In this document: piece by piece, positions 33,600 through 44,951 of the stretch
How positions within the stretch are numbered: position 1 is the first letter of the stretch
Layout of the letters: every line of letters begins with the position of its first letter
Source of the DNA: Sulfurimicrobium sp.
GTDB taxonomy: Bacteria > Pseudomonadota > Gammaproteobacteria > Burkholderiales > Sulfuricellaceae
NCBI GenBank assembly: GCA_030652035.1
Contig: JAUSBJ010000009.1
Location: forward strand, 1-64,000
Direction: 5' to 3'
DNA length: 64,000 nt
Translations under genes and position numbers: made by a program
The notes under the pieces: model-generated
What the model was told of the DNA's origin: nothing
Database searches by the model: none
Seen by the model: only the letters and a program-made list of their open reading frames with translations

Positions 33600-35795
33600 T
33601 CAGAAATCGAGCGGGTCCACATCCAGAGACCAGCGCACCTGACGGGCCTTGAGTCCCATCAGCGCGGCATTCCAGTGTTGCAGGAAATTCTGCAAATCGC
33701 GGCGTGAATCTGCCTGCACCAAGAGTTGGGCGCGTTCGCGCCCGGCAAGGCGGGCCATGGGGGCAGGCACGGGGTCGTAAAGCGTGATCTCGGCAGTGTT
33801 CGGCGCGGCCAGTTTTTTTGCCTGACGCAGGAAGAGCAGTGCCGTTTCCAGATGGGTTGCCTCTGCTCGCAGCAAGGCCTGGTGGCAGAACGGCGGGAAG
33901 CCGGCCTGCTTGCGCTCGGTTAACTGGTCTTTGGCGAAGGCCTCGTAATCCTGGTGGCGCAGCGCCTCGAACAGGGGGTGATCGGGGAACTGGGTCTGGA
34001 TCAGTACTGTGCCCGGTTCGGCGGCGCGCCCTGCGCGTCCCGCAACTTGCATCAACTGAGCAAAGAGGCGCTCTGCAGCGCGGAAATCGGCACTGTACAG
34101 CGCACCATCCACGTTGAGCGCCCCAACCAGGGTGAGGCGCTTGAAATCATGGCCCTTGGCAAGAATCTGGGTGCCGACCAGGATGTCCACGCGCTCCTCG
34201 TGCACTTCCTGCAGCATTTCCTTGAGGGCGTGCTTGCGGCGCGTGCTGTCGCGATCGATGCGCAGGATGCGGGCGGCTGGAAAATGCTGCGCCAGGCTAT
34301 CTTCCAGCCGTTGTGTGCCATGCCCCAGTGGGGCGAGGTCAGGATTGCCGCAGTCCGGGCAGGCGCGCGGAATGCGTTCTTCGTGGCCGCAGTGGTGGCA
34401 GCGCATGCGCCGCTCGCGCAGATGAACCACCAAACGGCTGGAGCAGCGCAGGCAGGGCGCCAGCCAACCGCACTGGTTGCACATCAATACCGGGGCATAA
34501 CCGCGCCGGTTGATGAATACCAGGCTTTGACGGCCATGTTCGAGGTTTTCAGCCAGGGCATGAAGCAGTGTGGCAGACAGTCCATCATCTGGTTTTTCAC
34601 TGCGCATGTCGACGCAGCGGATGGTGGGGAGTTGCGCTTCTTCTACCGCGCGTTTGGTCAGGCGTAGCAGGCGGTAACGACCGGACAGGGCGTTATGGTA
34701 GCTTTCCAGTGCCGGCGTGGCGGAGCCCAGCAGGATGGGTATGTTGCGCTGTTTGGCGCGCGCCGCCGCCATGTCGCGCGCACTGTAGCGCAGCCCATCC
34801 TGCTGTTTGAACGAACTGTCGTGCTCTTCGTCCACGATAATAAGCCCAAGCTCCGGTAGCGGGGTAAAGATGGACAGGCGCGTGCCGAGAACGATGCGGG
34901 CCTGCCCGGATTGGGCCAGCAGCCAGTGGTGAAGGCGCTCGCTGTTATTGAGGCTGCTGTGCAGGCTGACCACGGGCACGTCGGGGAAGCGGCTCTGAAA
35001 GCGTGCTTCCAGTTGCGGCGTGAGATTGATTTCCGGTACCAGCACCAGCACTTGCCGGCCCAGTTCCAATTGGGTGGCAGTCAGGCGCAGATAAATCTCG
35101 GTTTTGCCGCTGCCGGTGATGCCCAGCAGCAGCGAGGCCGAAAACCCTGCGGGGGCAGATGCGAATCGTTCAATCACGGCGGCCTGTTCCGGGTTGAGCG
35201 TGGGCAGCTCTGGCGCGGTGCCAGATATGGCTGGAACAAGGATTTTCGGGTGTGAATCCTGCTGTTCTGTAATCCAGCCCGCTGCGAGCATTTCCTTCAG
35301 ATACTTGCCTGCGCTGGGCGAGAGGGCAAGGAGGGTTTCGCGTGCCGTGGTTGTTCCCCGGGCCAACTGGTGGAGCAACTTGCGCTTTACAAGTGCGCGC
35401 GCGGGTAGATCATCCAGCTGTGGCGCTGTTTCGTTGAGGACGTAGCTGGTCTGGCAGAAAAGCGAAGATGTCTGGTCGGAGCGTAGCCGCTGAGGCAGAG
35501 CGGTGAAAATTACCTCACCCAGTGGATGATGGTAGTAATCGGCGCAAAATTTCAACAGCCTGAGAATGTCCGGCGAGAGCGCGGGCGTATCCCGGAAAAC
35601 TTTCAATACCGGCTTGATCTGTGCAGCAGGGTAATCGGAATGGCCGGCGAGGGCGACAATCATGCCCACCATTTTTCTGCGCCCGAAGCTCACCAACACC
35701 CGTCGACCGACATCCTCCGCATCGACATCTTCTGCCCTGTAATCAAACAGGGTATCGAGAGGGACATCTAGCGCGATCTTGAGAATCCGGGTCAT
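33600..35795 (-). CDS. priA: Primosomal replication protein N' (PriA helicase)
   Basis: PriA restarts stalled forks by loading the replicative helicase. The 731-residue protein has the N-terminal 3'-DNA-binding domain (start ILKIALDVPLDTLFDYR), Walker A LLLGITGSGKTEIYLRL, a DEEH box (IIVDEEHDSSFKQ), and the zinc-binding insertion with paired cysteines (CNQCGWLAPCLRC and CHHCGHEERIPRACPDCG). The final helicase motif QVAGRAGRAAEPG is intact. It lies downstream of hemE, separated by an unusual 410-base gap. Confidence 0.96.
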   Translation of the reverse strand: MTRILKIALDVPLDTLFDYRAEDVDAEDVGRRVLVSFGRRKMVGMIVALAGHSDYPAAQIKPVLKVFRDTPALSPDILRLLKFCADYYHHPLGEVIFTALPQRLRSDQTSSLFCQTSYVLNETAPQLDDLPARALVKRKLLHQLARGTTTARETLLALSPSAGKYLKEMLAAGWITEQQDSHPKILVPAISGTAPELPTLNPEQAAVIERFASAPAGFSASLLLGITGSGKTEIYLRLTATQLELGRQVLVLVPEINLTPQLEARFQSRFPDVPVVSLHSSLNNSERLHHWLLAQSGQARIVLGTRLSIFTPLPELGLIIVDEEHDSSFKQQDGLRYSARDMAAARAKQRNIPILLGSATPALESYHNALSGRYRLLRLTKRAVEEAQLPTIRCVDMRSEKPDDGLSATLLHALAENLEHGRQSLVFINRRGYAPVLMCNQCGWLAPCLRCSSRLVVHLRERRMRCHHCGHEERIPRACPDCGNPDLAPLGHGTQRLEDSLAQHFPAARILRIDRDSTRRKHALKEMLQEVHEERVDILVGTQILAKGHDFKRLTLVGALNVDGALYSADFRAAERLFAQLMQVAGRAGRAAEPGTVLIQTQFPDHPLFEALRHQDYEAFAKDQLTERKQAGFPPFCHQALLRAEATHLETALLFLRQAKKLAAPNTAEITLYDPVPAPMARLAGRERAQLLVQADSRRDLQNFLQHWNAALMGLKARQVRWSLDVDPLDF

Positions 35796-36205
35796 GAGAG
35801 CGCTGGTTTAAACCTTGATTAAAATGGATTTAGAAAGCAGAGTCCCTTTGACGTGAAGCCGTCCAGGAAAAAAAATTACGCTCAAGTCATGAACGAAATT
35901 TTCATATAACCCAGCAAAGAGTTGAGGATAACTTTATCTTCTTGGCGTAACTGCCTGTCATGATTAGGGAATCCGAGTTACTCACAGAATCTGTGGATAA
36001 CTCTGTGAGTAATGCGCCGCCAAGTAGAATAATTGCTTGGCGGGAAACAACTTTTTGCTTATGCGCAGTCCTTGGGCGATTGTGCAAAGTATAACAAATA
36101 CAATCGGTTACCGAAAAACTCAAATAATCATGGTACGTTCCTATTGACGTCAGGAACTTTACCGGAACTGTGCATAAATCATCGTATATTCAGCCCTGTG
36201 CACGC
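35796..36205. other. Long priA-hemE gap with DnaA boxes and inverted repeats
   Basis: This AT-rich 410-base gap holds two adjacent inverted repeats. The first (TTACTCACAGA at 35978-35988, TCTGTGAGTAA at 36002-36012) encloses TGTGGATAA (35992-36000), the exact complement of the consensus DnaA box. The second pairs CCGCCAAG (36017-36024) with CTTGGCGG (36036-36043). A further DnaA-box variant TGTGCATAA lies at 36169-36177, and a one-mismatch copy at 35923-35931. No gene is seen. The elements could regulate priA or bind DnaA. Confidence 0.55.
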
Positions 36206-37273
36206 TTAATTGTGGTATGGGCGGCTTAGGTCATGCACCGCTTCGACCAGTGCGGCTGCATTCTCTGGCGGGGTGAACTGTGAAATGCCGTGGCCGAGGT
36301 TGAATACATGGCCGGAACCCTTGCCGTAGGAAGCCAGAATCTTGCCTGTTTCAGTGCGAATGACTTCCGGATTGGAGAACAGCACGGTTGGATCGATATT
36401 GCCCTGCAGGGCTACCTTGTCGCCCACGCGGCGGCGCGCTTCGCCGATATCAATCGGCCAGTCCAGGCCAACCGCATCGCAGCCGATATTAGCGATGCTT
36501 TCCAGCCATAAGCCGCCGCCCTTGGTGAATACGATGGCAGGAATCTTGACGCCATCTTTTTCGCGCGTCAGGCCGCTGACGATTTTTTCCATGTAAGCCA
36601 GCGAAAACTCATGGTAGGCCGCGTGGCTAAGCGCACCGCCCCAGGAGTCAAATATCATCACTGCCTGCGCGCCGGCCTCGATCTGGGCGTTGAGGTAGGT
36701 GGTAACGGCCTGGGCGTTGATATCGAGGATGCGGTGCAGCAGATCAGGACGGCTGTAGAGCATGGTCTTGATCAGGGTGAAGTCGCTGCTGCTGCCACCC
36801 TCCACCATGTAGCAGGCCAGCGTCCAGGGGCTGCCGGAGAAGCCGATCAGGGGCACCGAGCCATCCAGCGCCGAGCGGATCTGGCTCACGGCATCCATCA
36901 CATAGCGCAGATGCACATTGGGATCGGGAACGGTCAGGTCGCGGATTTCCCATTCGTCGCGCAACGGGCGCTCGAATTTCGGGCCTTCGCCCTGGGAAAA
37001 ATACAGGCCCAGGCCCATGGCGTCAGGGATGGTCAGAATGTCGGAAAACAGGATTGCGGCATCGAGCGGGAAACGCGCCAGCGGTTGCAGTGTCACCTCG
37101 GTGGCCAGATCAGGGTTTTTGCATAGCGACATGAAGTCACCAGCACGCTCTCGCGTCTTGTTGTACTCGGGCAGGTAGCGCCCAGCCTGGCGCATCATCC
37201 AGATCGGGGTGTATTCGGTGGGCTGGCGCAGCAGGGCGCGCAGGAAGGTGTCGTTTTTCAGTTTGCTGTGCAT
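36206..37273 (-). CDS. hemE: Uroporphyrinogen decarboxylase
   Basis: HemE removes four carboxyl groups from uroporphyrinogen III to give coproporphyrinogen III. The N-terminal substrate-binding signature [15 protein letters not shown], the [13 protein letters not shown] block, [17 protein letters not shown] and the C-terminal [15 protein letters not shown] are all intact. GAGGG lies eight bases before the ATG at 37273; a longer frame to 37297 is not needed. It follows gltD by 57 bases on the same strand. Confidence 0.97.
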   Translation of the reverse strand: MHSKLKNDTFLRALLRQPTEYTPIWMMRQAGRYLPEYNKTRERAGDFMSLCKNPDLATEVTLQPLARFPLDAAILFSDILTIPDAMGLGLYFSQGEGPKFERPLRDEWEIRDLTVPDPNVHLRYVMDAVSQIRSALDGSVPLIGFSGSPWTLACYMVEGGSSSDFTLIKTMLYSRPDLLHRILDINAQAVTTYLNAQIEAGAQAVMIFDSWGGALSHAAYHEFSLAYMEKIVSGLTREKDGVKIPAIVFTKGGGLWLESIANIGCDAVGLDWPIDIGEARRRVGDKVALQGNIDPTVLFSNPEVIRTETGKILASYGKGSGHVFNLGHGISQFTPPENAAALVEAVHDLSRPYHN

Positions 37274-37330
37274 CTTGTAACCCTCTTTAATCCCCAAGCC
37301 GTCGCCTACAAGCGATTCGAGGGGGGTAAA

Positions 37331-38767
37331 TTACCTGGGTAAATCGGAAGACCCCATCAGGTATTCATCGACGGCACGCGCAGCCTGTCGCCCTTCGCGG
37401 ATGGCCCATACCACCAGTGATTGACCACGGCGCATATCGCCGGCGGCGAATACCTTCTCCACCGAGGTTTTGTAGCAGCCCGCGCCATCTGTCACGGCTT
37501 TGGCATTGCCGCGGCCGTCCTTTTCCACCCCGAATGCGTCCAGCAGTTTTTGCACCGGACTGACGAAGCCCATCGCCAGCAGGACCAGATCAGCCTGCAA
37601 TTCGAATTCGCTGCCGGGGATTTCGACCATCTTGCCCGCGCTCCATTCCACGCGCACGCAATTCAGCTTCTCGACCTTGCCATTGGCGCCAAGGAATGCC
37701 TTGGTGGTGACGGACCAGTCGCGCGTGCAGCCTTCTTCCTGCGAACTGGACGTGCGCATCTTGAGCGGCCAGTTGGGCCAGGTCAGCGTCTTGTCTTCCT
37801 GCTCGGCAGGGCGCGGCATCACCTCGATCTGGGTGACCGAGCGTGCGCCCTGGCGAATCGAGGTACCCACGCAGTCGGAGCCGGTATCACCGCCGCCGAT
37901 CACCACCACGTGTTTGCCTGTGGCCAGAATCTGCTGCGGCAGTGTATCTCCGGCCACCACCTTGTTCTGTTGCGGCAGGAATTCCATGGCGAAATGCACG
38001 CCGCCCAGATCCCGTCCGGGCACCGGCAGATCACGCGCCTGCTCGGCGCCGCCGCTCAGCACCAAGGCATCGAACCCATCCCTGAGCTGCTGCGCGGGCA
38101 CTTGCTCGCCAACCTGCTGATTGACGCGGAATTCCACGCCCTCCGCGCGCAGCTGTTCGAGGCGGCGGTCGATGTGTGATTTCTCGAATTTGAAATCGGG
38201 GATGCCGTAGCGCAGCAACCCGCCGACGCGGTCGTTCTTTTCGAACACCACTACGTCATGCCCAACGCGCGCCAGTTGCTGCGCGCAGGCCAGGCCAGCC
38301 GGGCCGGAGCCGACGATCGCGACTTTCTTGCCGGTTTTTTTCCCTGCCGGCTGCGGCACGACCCAGCCCTGCTCCCACCCCTTGTCGATGATCGCATGCT
38401 CGATGGATTTGATACCCACCGCATCATTGTTGATATTCAGCGTGCAGGCGGCCTCGCAGGGGGCGGGGCAGACGCGGCCGGTGAACTCGGGGAAATTGTT
38501 GGTAGAGTGCAGCACGTCCAGCGCCCTTCTCCAATCATCTCCGCTGCCTCGGTACACCAGGTCATTCCAGTCCGGAATGATGTTGTTGACCGGGCAGCCG
38601 CTGGTGCAGAAAGGAATGCCGCAGTCCATGCAGCGGGCGCCCTGGATGGCGGCTTGCTCATCGCTCAGGTGTTGTACGAATTCGCGGTAGTCTTTAATGC
38701 GTTCCGCGACCGGAAGGCTCGCCTCGTTCTGGCGGCTCAATTCCATGAATCCGGTAGGCTTGCCCAT
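37331..38767 (-). CDS. gltD: Glutamate synthase (NADPH) small subunit
   Basis: The FAD- and iron-sulfur-containing beta subunit, which feeds electrons from NADPH to GltB. Cysteines for the 4Fe-4S clusters are in [17 protein letters not shown] and [11 protein letters not shown]; the FAD-binding loop is [17 protein letters not shown] and the NADPH-binding loop [13 protein letters not shown]. 478 residues is the usual size. Its ATG abuts the gltB stop codon (TAAATG). Confidence 0.96.
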   Translation of the reverse strand: MGKPTGFMELSRQNEASLPVAERIKDYREFVQHLSDEQAAIQGARCMDCGIPFCTSGCPVNNIIPDWNDLVYRGSGDDWRRALDVLHSTNNFPEFTGRVCPAPCEAACTLNINNDAVGIKSIEHAIIDKGWEQGWVVPQPAGKKTGKKVAIVGSGPAGLACAQQLARVGHDVVVFEKNDRVGGLLRYGIPDFKFEKSHIDRRLEQLRAEGVEFRVNQQVGEQVPAQQLRDGFDALVLSGGAEQARDLPVPGRDLGGVHFAMEFLPQQNKVVAGDTLPQQILATGKHVVVIGGGDTGSDCVGTSIRQGARSVTQIEVMPRPAEQEDKTLTWPNWPLKMRTSSSQEEGCTRDWSVTTKAFLGANGKVEKLNCVRVEWSAGKMVEIPGSEFELQADLVLLAMGFVSPVQKLLDAFGVEKDGRGNAKAVTDGAGCYKTSVEKVFAAGDMRRGQSLVVWAIREGRQAARAVDEYLMGSSDLPR

Positions 38768-41700
38768 TTATGCAATCTCCTTTGCCTTGGCCTGCTGAGC
38801 CGCGATTTCCTGCAGGGCGCGTCGATATTCGGTCGGCATGACCTTGACGAATTTCGGCAGATAGCTTGCCCAGTTATCCAGTATTTCCTTCGCGCGCGCG
38901 CTGCCGGTGTAGCGCAGATGTTTTTCGATCTTGCCGCGCAGCGCCGCTTCATCGGCCTTGCCCAGATGGTTGAAGTGCACCCGGCCATGGGCTTCCACTT
39001 CACCGGTCTCGCTGATGGCCGCTTCTTCGGGGATCGGCTCCAGCTGCACCATGGACATATTGCAGCGGCGCTCGAAGCTGCCGTCCTCGTCGAGCACGTA
39101 AGCCACTCCGCCCGACATGCCCGCGGCAAAGTTGCGCCCGGTCTGGCCGAGCACGATCACCATGCCGCCGGTCATGTATTCGCAGCCGTGGTCGCCGAGG
39201 CCTTCCACCACCGCGACGGCGCCTGAATTGCGCACCGCGAAACGCTCGCCCGCGACGCCGCGGAAATAGCATTCGCCGCTGGTCGCGCCGTACAGCACGG
39301 TGTTTCCGACAATGATGTTCTCTTCCGCAACAATCTTGCATTCGCTGGGCGGCATTACCACGATGCGCCCGCCGCACAAGCCCTTGCCGACATAGTCGTT
39401 GCCCTCGCCGGTCAGTTCGAAGCTGACGCCGTGAGCGAGGAAGGCACCGAAGCTCTGCCCCGCCGTGCCAGTCAGCTTCACCGTGATAGTGTCGTCCGGC
39501 AGGCCGGCCTGGCCGTAGCGTTTCGCCACTTCGTGCGACAGCATGGTGCCGGCGGTGCGGTTGACGTTGCCGATGGTGCTGTTGATCACCACTGCCTGCC
39601 GGTTTTCCAGCGCGGTCTTGGCTTGTGCAATAAGCTGATGGTCCAGCGCCTTGTCCAGGCCGTGATCCTGCGTTTCGTTGTGCAGGCGCGCCACGCTGGA
39701 TGGCATGGCGGGCTGGTGGAAGACTTTGGAAAAATCCAGTCCCCTGGCTTTCCAGTGTGCGATGCCCTGCTTCATGTCGAGCAGGTCGCTGCGGCCGATC
39801 AGGTCATCGAACTTGCGGATGCCCATCTGCGCCATGAGTTCGCGTGCTTCCTCTGCGACAAAGAAGAAATAGTTCACCACGTGCTCGGGCTGGCCAGTGA
39901 ATTTCCGGCGTAGCACCGGGTCCTGTGTCGCCACGCCCACGGGGCAGGTGTTCAGGTGGCACTTGCGCATCATGATGCAGCCTTCCACCACCAGCGGCGC
40001 GGTGGCGAAGCCGAATTCATCCGCGCCCAGGAGGGCGCCGACCAGCACGTCGCGCCCGGTCTTGAGTTGCCCGTCCACCTGCAGGGCAACGCGCCCGCGC
40101 AACTGGTTCAGCACCAGGGTCTGCTGGGTTTCCGCCAGGCCGAGTTCCCACGAGGTGCCGGCGTGCTTGATGGAAGACAGCGGCGAGGCGCCGGTGCCGC
40201 CGTCGAAGCCGGATACCACGATGTGGTCCGCCTTGGCTTTGGATACGCCAGCGGCCACCGTGCCCACGCCCACTTCGGAAACCAGCTTGACCGAGATGGA
40301 GGCGCCGGGATTGGCGTTTTTCAGGTCATGGATCAGCTGTGCGAGATCCTCGATCGAATAAATGTCGTGGTGCGGCGGCGGGGAAATCAGGCCCACGCCG
40401 GGCACCGAGAAACGCAACTGGGCGATGTATTCGGACACCTTGTGGCCGGGCAGCTGGCCGCCCTCGCCCGGCTTGGCGCCCTGCGCCATTTTGATCTGGA
40501 TCTGGTCGGCGCTCGACAGGTATTCCGCCGTCACGCCGAAGCGGCCGGAGGCCACCTGCTTGATGCGGGAGCGCAGCGAATCGCCTTCCTGCATCACCAG
40601 GTCGCGCTCGATGCGGCCCTTGCCGATGATCTCGGAGAGCTTTTCTCCACCCTTCACGGCCTTGAAGCGGGCGGCATCTTCGCCACCTTCTCCCGTATTG
40701 GACTTGCCGCCGATGCGGTTCATCGCGATGGCCAGCGTGCTATGCGCCTCGGTGGAAATGGAGCCGAGCGACATCGCGCCGGTCACGAAACGCTTGACGA
40801 TTTCCTTCGCCGGCTCGACTTCGTCCAGCGGCACCGGCGCACCCGCCGGCTTGATATCGAACAACCCGCGCAGGGTCTTCAGCTGCGTGCCCTGATCGTT
40901 GATCAGCTTGGCGTATTCCTTGTAACTCTGAGCATTGTTGGCGCGCGTGGCGTGTTGCAGCTTGGCGATGGTTTCCGGCGTCCACATATGGGCTTCGCCG
41001 CGCACGCGGTATGCGTATTCGCCACCCGCTTCGAGCGCATTGGAAAGCACCGGATCCTTGCCGAACGCGGACTGATGGGTGCGCACGGCTTCCTCGGCAA
41101 TCTCGCCGATTCCGACGCCCTCGATCTGGGTGGCCGTGCCGGTGAAATACTGCGCGACAAAGCCGGCGTTAAGGCCGACCGCCTCGAAAATCTGGGCGCC
41201 GCAGTAGGACTGGTAAGTGGAGATGCCCATCTTGGACATGACTTTCAACAGCCCCTTGTTGATGGCCTTGATAAAGCGCTTGCCGGTCTCCTTGCTGCTC
41301 AGTTCACCAGGCAGGGAACCGGTCAGGGATTCAACGGTCTCGAAGGCCAGCCACGGGCATACCGCCTCGGCGCCATAGCCGGCGAGCAGCGCGAAGTGAT
41401 GTACTTCACGGGCCGAACCGGTGTCCACCACCAGGCCGGCGCTGGTGCGCAGGCCTTCGCGTACCAGGTGATGATGCACGCCGGCGCAGGCCAGCAGTGC
41501 CGGAATGGCCACACGGTCACTTGATACTGCACGGTCGGACAGGATCAGCACGTTATAACCGCCCGCCACGGCTGCGTCGGCAGCCTCGCACAGCGTCGCA
41601 ATCGCGGCTTCGCAGCCTGCCGCGCCTTGCGCAGCCGGGTAGGTGGTATCCAGCACCCGGGCCTTGTAGCGCCCCTGGGTAAGCTGGTCGATAGCGCGCA

Positions 41701-43450
41701 GCTTCGCCAGGTCTTCACTGGACAGCACCGGCTGGTGAACTTCCAGGCGCAGCGGCGGATCGGTCTCGTCGATGCCGAGCAGGTTGGGCTTGGGCCCGAT
41801 GAAAGAGGTCAGCGACATCACGATCTCTTCGCGGATCGGGTCGATCGGCGGGTTGGTTACCTGGGCGAAGAGTTGCTGGAAATAATCGTATAGCGACCGG
41901 TTCTTGTTGGAGAGCACCGGCAGGGCGGCATCGCTGCCCATGGAACCGGTGGCTTCCTCGCCCGCCGCGGCCATGGGCGCGAGGATGAACTTGAGGTCTT
42001 CCTGTGAATAGCCGAAGGCTTGCTGGGTGTCGAGCAGGGTTTCCTGGAGCGCGGGCTTGCCCTCCACGGCGGGCAGGTCGCCGAGGAAATAGCGTGATTT
42101 CTCGATCCACTCGCGGTAGGGCTTGGCGGTGGCGAGCTGCTGTTTCAGTTCGGCGTCGTCCACGATACGGCCTGCCACGAGGTCGATGAGGAACATCTTC
42201 CCGGGCTGCAGGCGCCATTTTTTCACGATCTTGTGCTGCGGAATGTCGAGCACGCCCATTTCGGACGCCATCAGCACGACGTCATCGTCAGTGATCAGGT
42301 AGCGCGCCGGGCGCAGGCCGTTGCGGTCCAGCGTTGCGCCGATCTGGCGGCCATCGGTGAAGGCCACGGCGGCGGGGCCGTCCCAGGGTTCCATCAGGGC
42401 GGCGTGGTATTCGTAAAAGGCGCGACGTTCCTCGTCCATCAGGGGGTTGCCCGCCCAGGCTTCGGGGATCAGCAGCATCATCGCGTGAGGCAGCGAGTAA
42501 CCGCCCGCCACCAGCAGTTCGAGGGCGTTGTCGAAGCAGGCCGAGTCGGACTGGCCGTCCACGATCAGGGGCCACAGCTTTTCCAGGTCTTCGCCCAGCA
42601 GTTTCGAGGACATTGCCGCATGGCGCGCCGCCATCCAGTTCACGTTGCCGCGCATGGTGTTGATCTCGCCGTTGTGGGCGATCATGCGGAAGGGGTGCGC
42701 CAGATCCCAGGTGGGGAAGGTGTTGGTGGAGAAGCGTTGATGAACCAGCGCCAGCGCGCTGATCACGGCCTCATTCTGCAGGTCGAGGTAATACTTGCCG
42801 ACCTGGTCAGCCAGCAGCATGCCCTTGTAGACAATGGTGCGCGCGGACAGGGAGGGGATATAGAAGCCCTTGCCTTGTTCGCCCGGCAGCTTGGAGATGG
42901 CATGTTCGGCCGTCTTGCGGATGACAAAGAGCTTGCGTTCGAAGCTGTCTGCATCCAGATTTTGCGCGCCCCGCCCGATGAATACCTGGCGTACGACCGG
43001 TTCCACCGCCTTGACGCTTTCGCCCAGGCTGGCGTTGTCTACCGGCACATCGCGCCAGCCCAGCAGGGTCTGGCCTTCCGCGGCGATTTTTTCGGCGATC
43101 GCACCTTCGCAGGCGGCACGCGCCGCCGTATCGCGCGGCAGAAAGATCATGCCGACGCCGTACTCGCCTGCTTCCGGCAGGTTCAAGCCCTGTGCGGAGC
43201 AGGAAGTTCGCAAAAATGCGTCGGGAATCTGGATCAGGATGCCGGCGCCATCGCCTTCCAGCGGGTCGGCGCCCACCGCGCCGCGATGGGTGAGGTTTTC
43301 CAGAATCTGCAGGCCCTGGCGGACCATGGTGTGGCTCTGCTTGCCCTTGATATGCGCGACAAAACCCACGCCGCAAGCGTCGCGCTCCTGGCGCGGATCA
43401 TACAAGCCCTGTTGTACCGGCAACGAAGGATGGCTCACGTTGTTCCTCAT
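38768..43450 (-). CDS. gltB: Glutamate synthase (NADPH) large subunit
   Basis: GltB converts glutamine and 2-oxoglutarate to two glutamates. The glutaminase nucleophile is the cysteine of [12 protein letters not shown], exposed after removal of a short propeptide; the FMN-binding central region includes [13 protein letters not shown] and [13 protein letters not shown]; the 3Fe-4S cysteines are in [15 protein letters not shown]; the C-terminal GXGXG-type beta-helix domain is complete. The ATG at 43450 is listed; a GTG four codons later (about 43438), with GAGGA just upstream, may be the true start. About 1,560 residues, full length. Confidence 0.95.
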   Translation of the reverse strand: MRNNVSHPSLPVQQGLYDPRQERDACGVGFVAHIKGKQSHTMVRQGLQILENLTHRGAVGADPLEGDGAGILIQIPDAFLRTSCSAQGLNLPEAGEYGVGMIFLPRDTAARAACEGAIAEKIAAEGQTLLGWRDVPVDNASLGESVKAVEPVVRQVFIGRGAQNLDADSFERKLFVIRKTAEHAISKLPGEQGKGFYIPSLSARTIVYKGMLLADQVGKYYLDLQNEAVISALALVHQRFSTNTFPTWDLAHPFRMIAHNGEINTMRGNVNWMAARHAAMSSKLLGEDLEKLWPLIVDGQSDSACFDNALELLVAGGYSLPHAMMLLIPEAWAGNPLMDEERRAFYEYHAALMEPWDGPAAVAFTDGRQIGATLDRNGLRPARYLITDDDVVLMASEMGVLDIPQHKIVKKWRLQPGKMFLIDLVAGRIVDDAELKQQLATAKPYREWIEKSRYFLGDLPAVEGKPALQETLLDTQQAFGYSQEDLKFILAPMAAAGEEATGSMGSDAALPVLSNKNRSLYDYFQQLFAQVTNPPIDPIREEIVMSLTSFIGPKPNLLGIDETDPPLRLEVHQPVLSSEDLAKLRAIDQLTQGRYKARVLDTTYPAAQGAAGCEAAIATLCEAADAAVAGGYNVLILSDRAVSSDRVAIPALLACAGVHHHLVREGLRTSAGLVVDTGSAREVHHFALLAGYGAEAVCPWLAFETVESLTGSLPGELSSKETGKRFIKAINKGLLKVMSKMGISTYQSYCGAQIFEAVGLNAGFVAQYFTGTATQIEGVGIGEIAEEAVRTHQSAFGKDPVLSNALEAGGEYAYRVRGEAHMWTPETIAKLQHATRANNAQSYKEYAKLINDQGTQLKTLRGLFDIKPAGAPVPLDEVEPAKEIVKRFVTGAMSLGSISTEAHSTLAIAMNRIGGKSNTGEGGEDAARFKAVKGGEKLSEIIGKGRIERDLVMQEGDSLRSRIKQVASGRFGVTAEYLSSADQIQIKMAQGAKPGEGGQLPGHKVSEYIAQLRFSVPGVGLISPPPHHDIYSIEDLAQLIHDLKNANPGASISVKLVSEVGVGTVAAGVSKAKADHIVVSGFDGGTGASPLSSIKHAGTSWELGLAETQQTLVLNQLRGRVALQVDGQLKTGRDVLVGALLGADEFGFATAPLVVEGCIMMRKCHLNTCPVGVATQDPVLRRKFTGQPEHVVNYFFFVAEEARELMAQMGIRKFDDLIGRSDLLDMKQGIAHWKARGLDFSKVFHQPAMPSSVARLHNETQDHGLDKALDHQLIAQAKTALENRQAVVINSTIGNVNRTAGTMLSHEVAKRYGQAGLPDDTITVKLTGTAGQSFGAFLAHGVSFELTGEGNDYVGKGLCGGRIVVMPPSECKIVAEENIIVGNTVLYGATSGECYFRGVAGERFAVRNSGAVAVVEGLGDHGCEYMTGGMVIVLGQTGRNFAAGMSGGVAYVLDEDGSFERRCNMSMVQLEPIPEEAAISETGEVEAHGRVHFNHLGKADEAALRGKIEKHLRYTGSARAKEILDNWASYLPKFVKVMPTEYRRALQEIAAQQAKAKEIA

Positions 43451-43592
43451 CAAATCTGTACAGCTTTATGTGTGAAATTGTTGGTCTCAAGCACCAATAT
43501 ACCCAAGTAAAATCAGTGCGAAAGGGCGGAAATGTTACCCCGTCTGGAGCGGGATGGCAACCTTGTAGCAGTGGGTACGCGTATAGAGCGTT

Positions 43593-44951
43593 TCAGGGGG
43601 CGGCCTTGACCGGCACGGGCATTCTTTTCAGGGCAGCCAGATTTTGCCGCGCCCGGTCGTAGTCAGGTTTCAGATGGATGGCCTGCTGGTAGGCCTGTAG
43701 CGCCCGCGCGGGTTCGCCGGCAAGCGCATAGGCGTATCCCAGATTGTTCCACGGACGCGCCTTGGCGGGGGATTGCCTGACGGTGTTTTCCCACAGGGCG
43801 ATTTCGTTGCGGTAATCGTGGTTACGGGCCAGCGTTGCCGTGACCAGCAACAGCAGCCACCCGGCCAGCGCGCCGTTCAGCCTATGGCGCCGGGCCGGAT
43901 GGAGCGCGGCAAGTCGACGAAATATATTTCCGGCAATCAGGCATATGCCGATGCTGCCCAGATAGAGCTGGCGCTCGTTGGCGATGTCGAGGCGCGGCAG
44001 AATCGAGTTGGTCGGCAGCAGGTGCAGCGCCAGCCACAGAATGCCAAAGCCCAGCCAGGGCCTGAATTTTAGTTGCCTAAAACCAAGAATCAGAAATCCG
44101 CCCAGGAACAGCATTTCTGCCAGCAGCAGCGGTTCCCATTGGCTGAAGAGCGGCAGATCCGGGTCGATGTTATGCCCCCACAGCGCTAACAGGCGGGTCA
44201 GCAGATAAGTGACGGCATGAATCTGGGTCAGCAGGTTGTCGCCACTGGAACGCAGCGAAAAACTGAAAGCGAACAGCCCGGCATAGTCGCGTAGGGATAG
44301 CAGCAGCAGCGCTGCCACGGCAAACAGGAACCAGTGAGGCGCGGCACGCCGTAGCGCCAGGCGGGCAGGCGTGCCATGCGCTTTTTCCCACAACAGCAGG
44401 GCGAGCGGGAGGGTCACGGCGACTTCCTTGACCAGCAGGGCGGCGAGGAACAGCAGCGGGGAAACCACGGTGCGCAACGGGCTGCTGTGTTGTTCCAATC
44501 CGCGTGCATATGCCAGCAGGGCGGCGAGGTAGAACAGGGTCATGAGCGAGACCGAGCGTCCGCTGATATACGTGACTGCTTCGCTTTGCACCGGCAGCAC
44601 GGCAAACAGCAGGGCGGCGACAAACGCGGTGTTTCGCGCCGTGTCCGCATCGGCGGCGGGCAAGCGCTGGAGCAGCAGATACACAAGCGCCGCATTGCTG
44701 CCGTGGATGATGAAGTTGACGGCGTGGAAGCCGCTCACGCCCAGCCCGGAAATCCAGTTCAGGGTATAGGAGAGCTTGAGCAGCGGCCGGATGCCGACGA
44801 TATGCTGCCACCATGCCGTCAGGCTGTGCACATTGGGATTGTTGACGATGACGTTGTAGTCATCGAACTGAAACGCTGCATGGAAGCTGTTGCCGTAGGC
44901 TGCCAGGGCAAGCAGCAGCAGAATGGCGATTCGCACCGGGTCACGGTGCAT
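43593..44951 (-). CDS. Polytopic membrane protein with C-terminal TPR
   Basis: A 452-residue protein with around ten hydrophobic segments and two TPR-like units at the C-terminus (ARPWNNLGYAYALAGEPARA, then YQQAIHLKPDYDRARQNL). The N-terminal FDDYNVIVNNPNVH and FHAVNFIIHGSNAALVYLLL resemble TMTC/O-mannosyltransferase-like membrane proteins with an acidic DD near the first loop. It may transfer sugars from a lipid donor in the periplasm, but this is not proven. The ATG at 44951 overlaps the upstream carboxypeptidase gene by 11 bases. Confidence 0.75.
   Translation of the reverse strand: MHRDPVRIAILLLLALAAYGNSFHAAFQFDDYNVIVNNPNVHSLTAWWQHIVGIRPLLKLSYTLNWISGLGVSGFHAVNFIIHGSNAALVYLLLQRLPAADADTARNTAFVAALLFAVLPVQSEAVTYISGRSVSLMTLFYLAALLAYARGLEQHSSPLRTVVSPLLFLAALLVKEVAVTLPLALLLWEKAHGTPARLALRRAAPHWFLFAVAALLLLSLRDYAGLFAFSFSLRSSGDNLLTQIHAVTYLLTRLLALWGHNIDPDLPLFSQWEPLLLAEMLFLGGFLILGFRQLKFRPWLGFGILWLALHLLPTNSILPRLDIANERQLYLGSIGICLIAGNIFRRLAALHPARRHRLNGALAGWLLLLVTATLARNHDYRNEIALWENTVRQSPAKARPWNNLGYAYALAGEPARALQAYQQAIHLKPDYDRARQNLAALKRMPVPVKAAP

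Noticed and set aside
39956-41524. Plus-strand open frame of 522 codons
   Set aside because: Shadow of gltB; no motifs.
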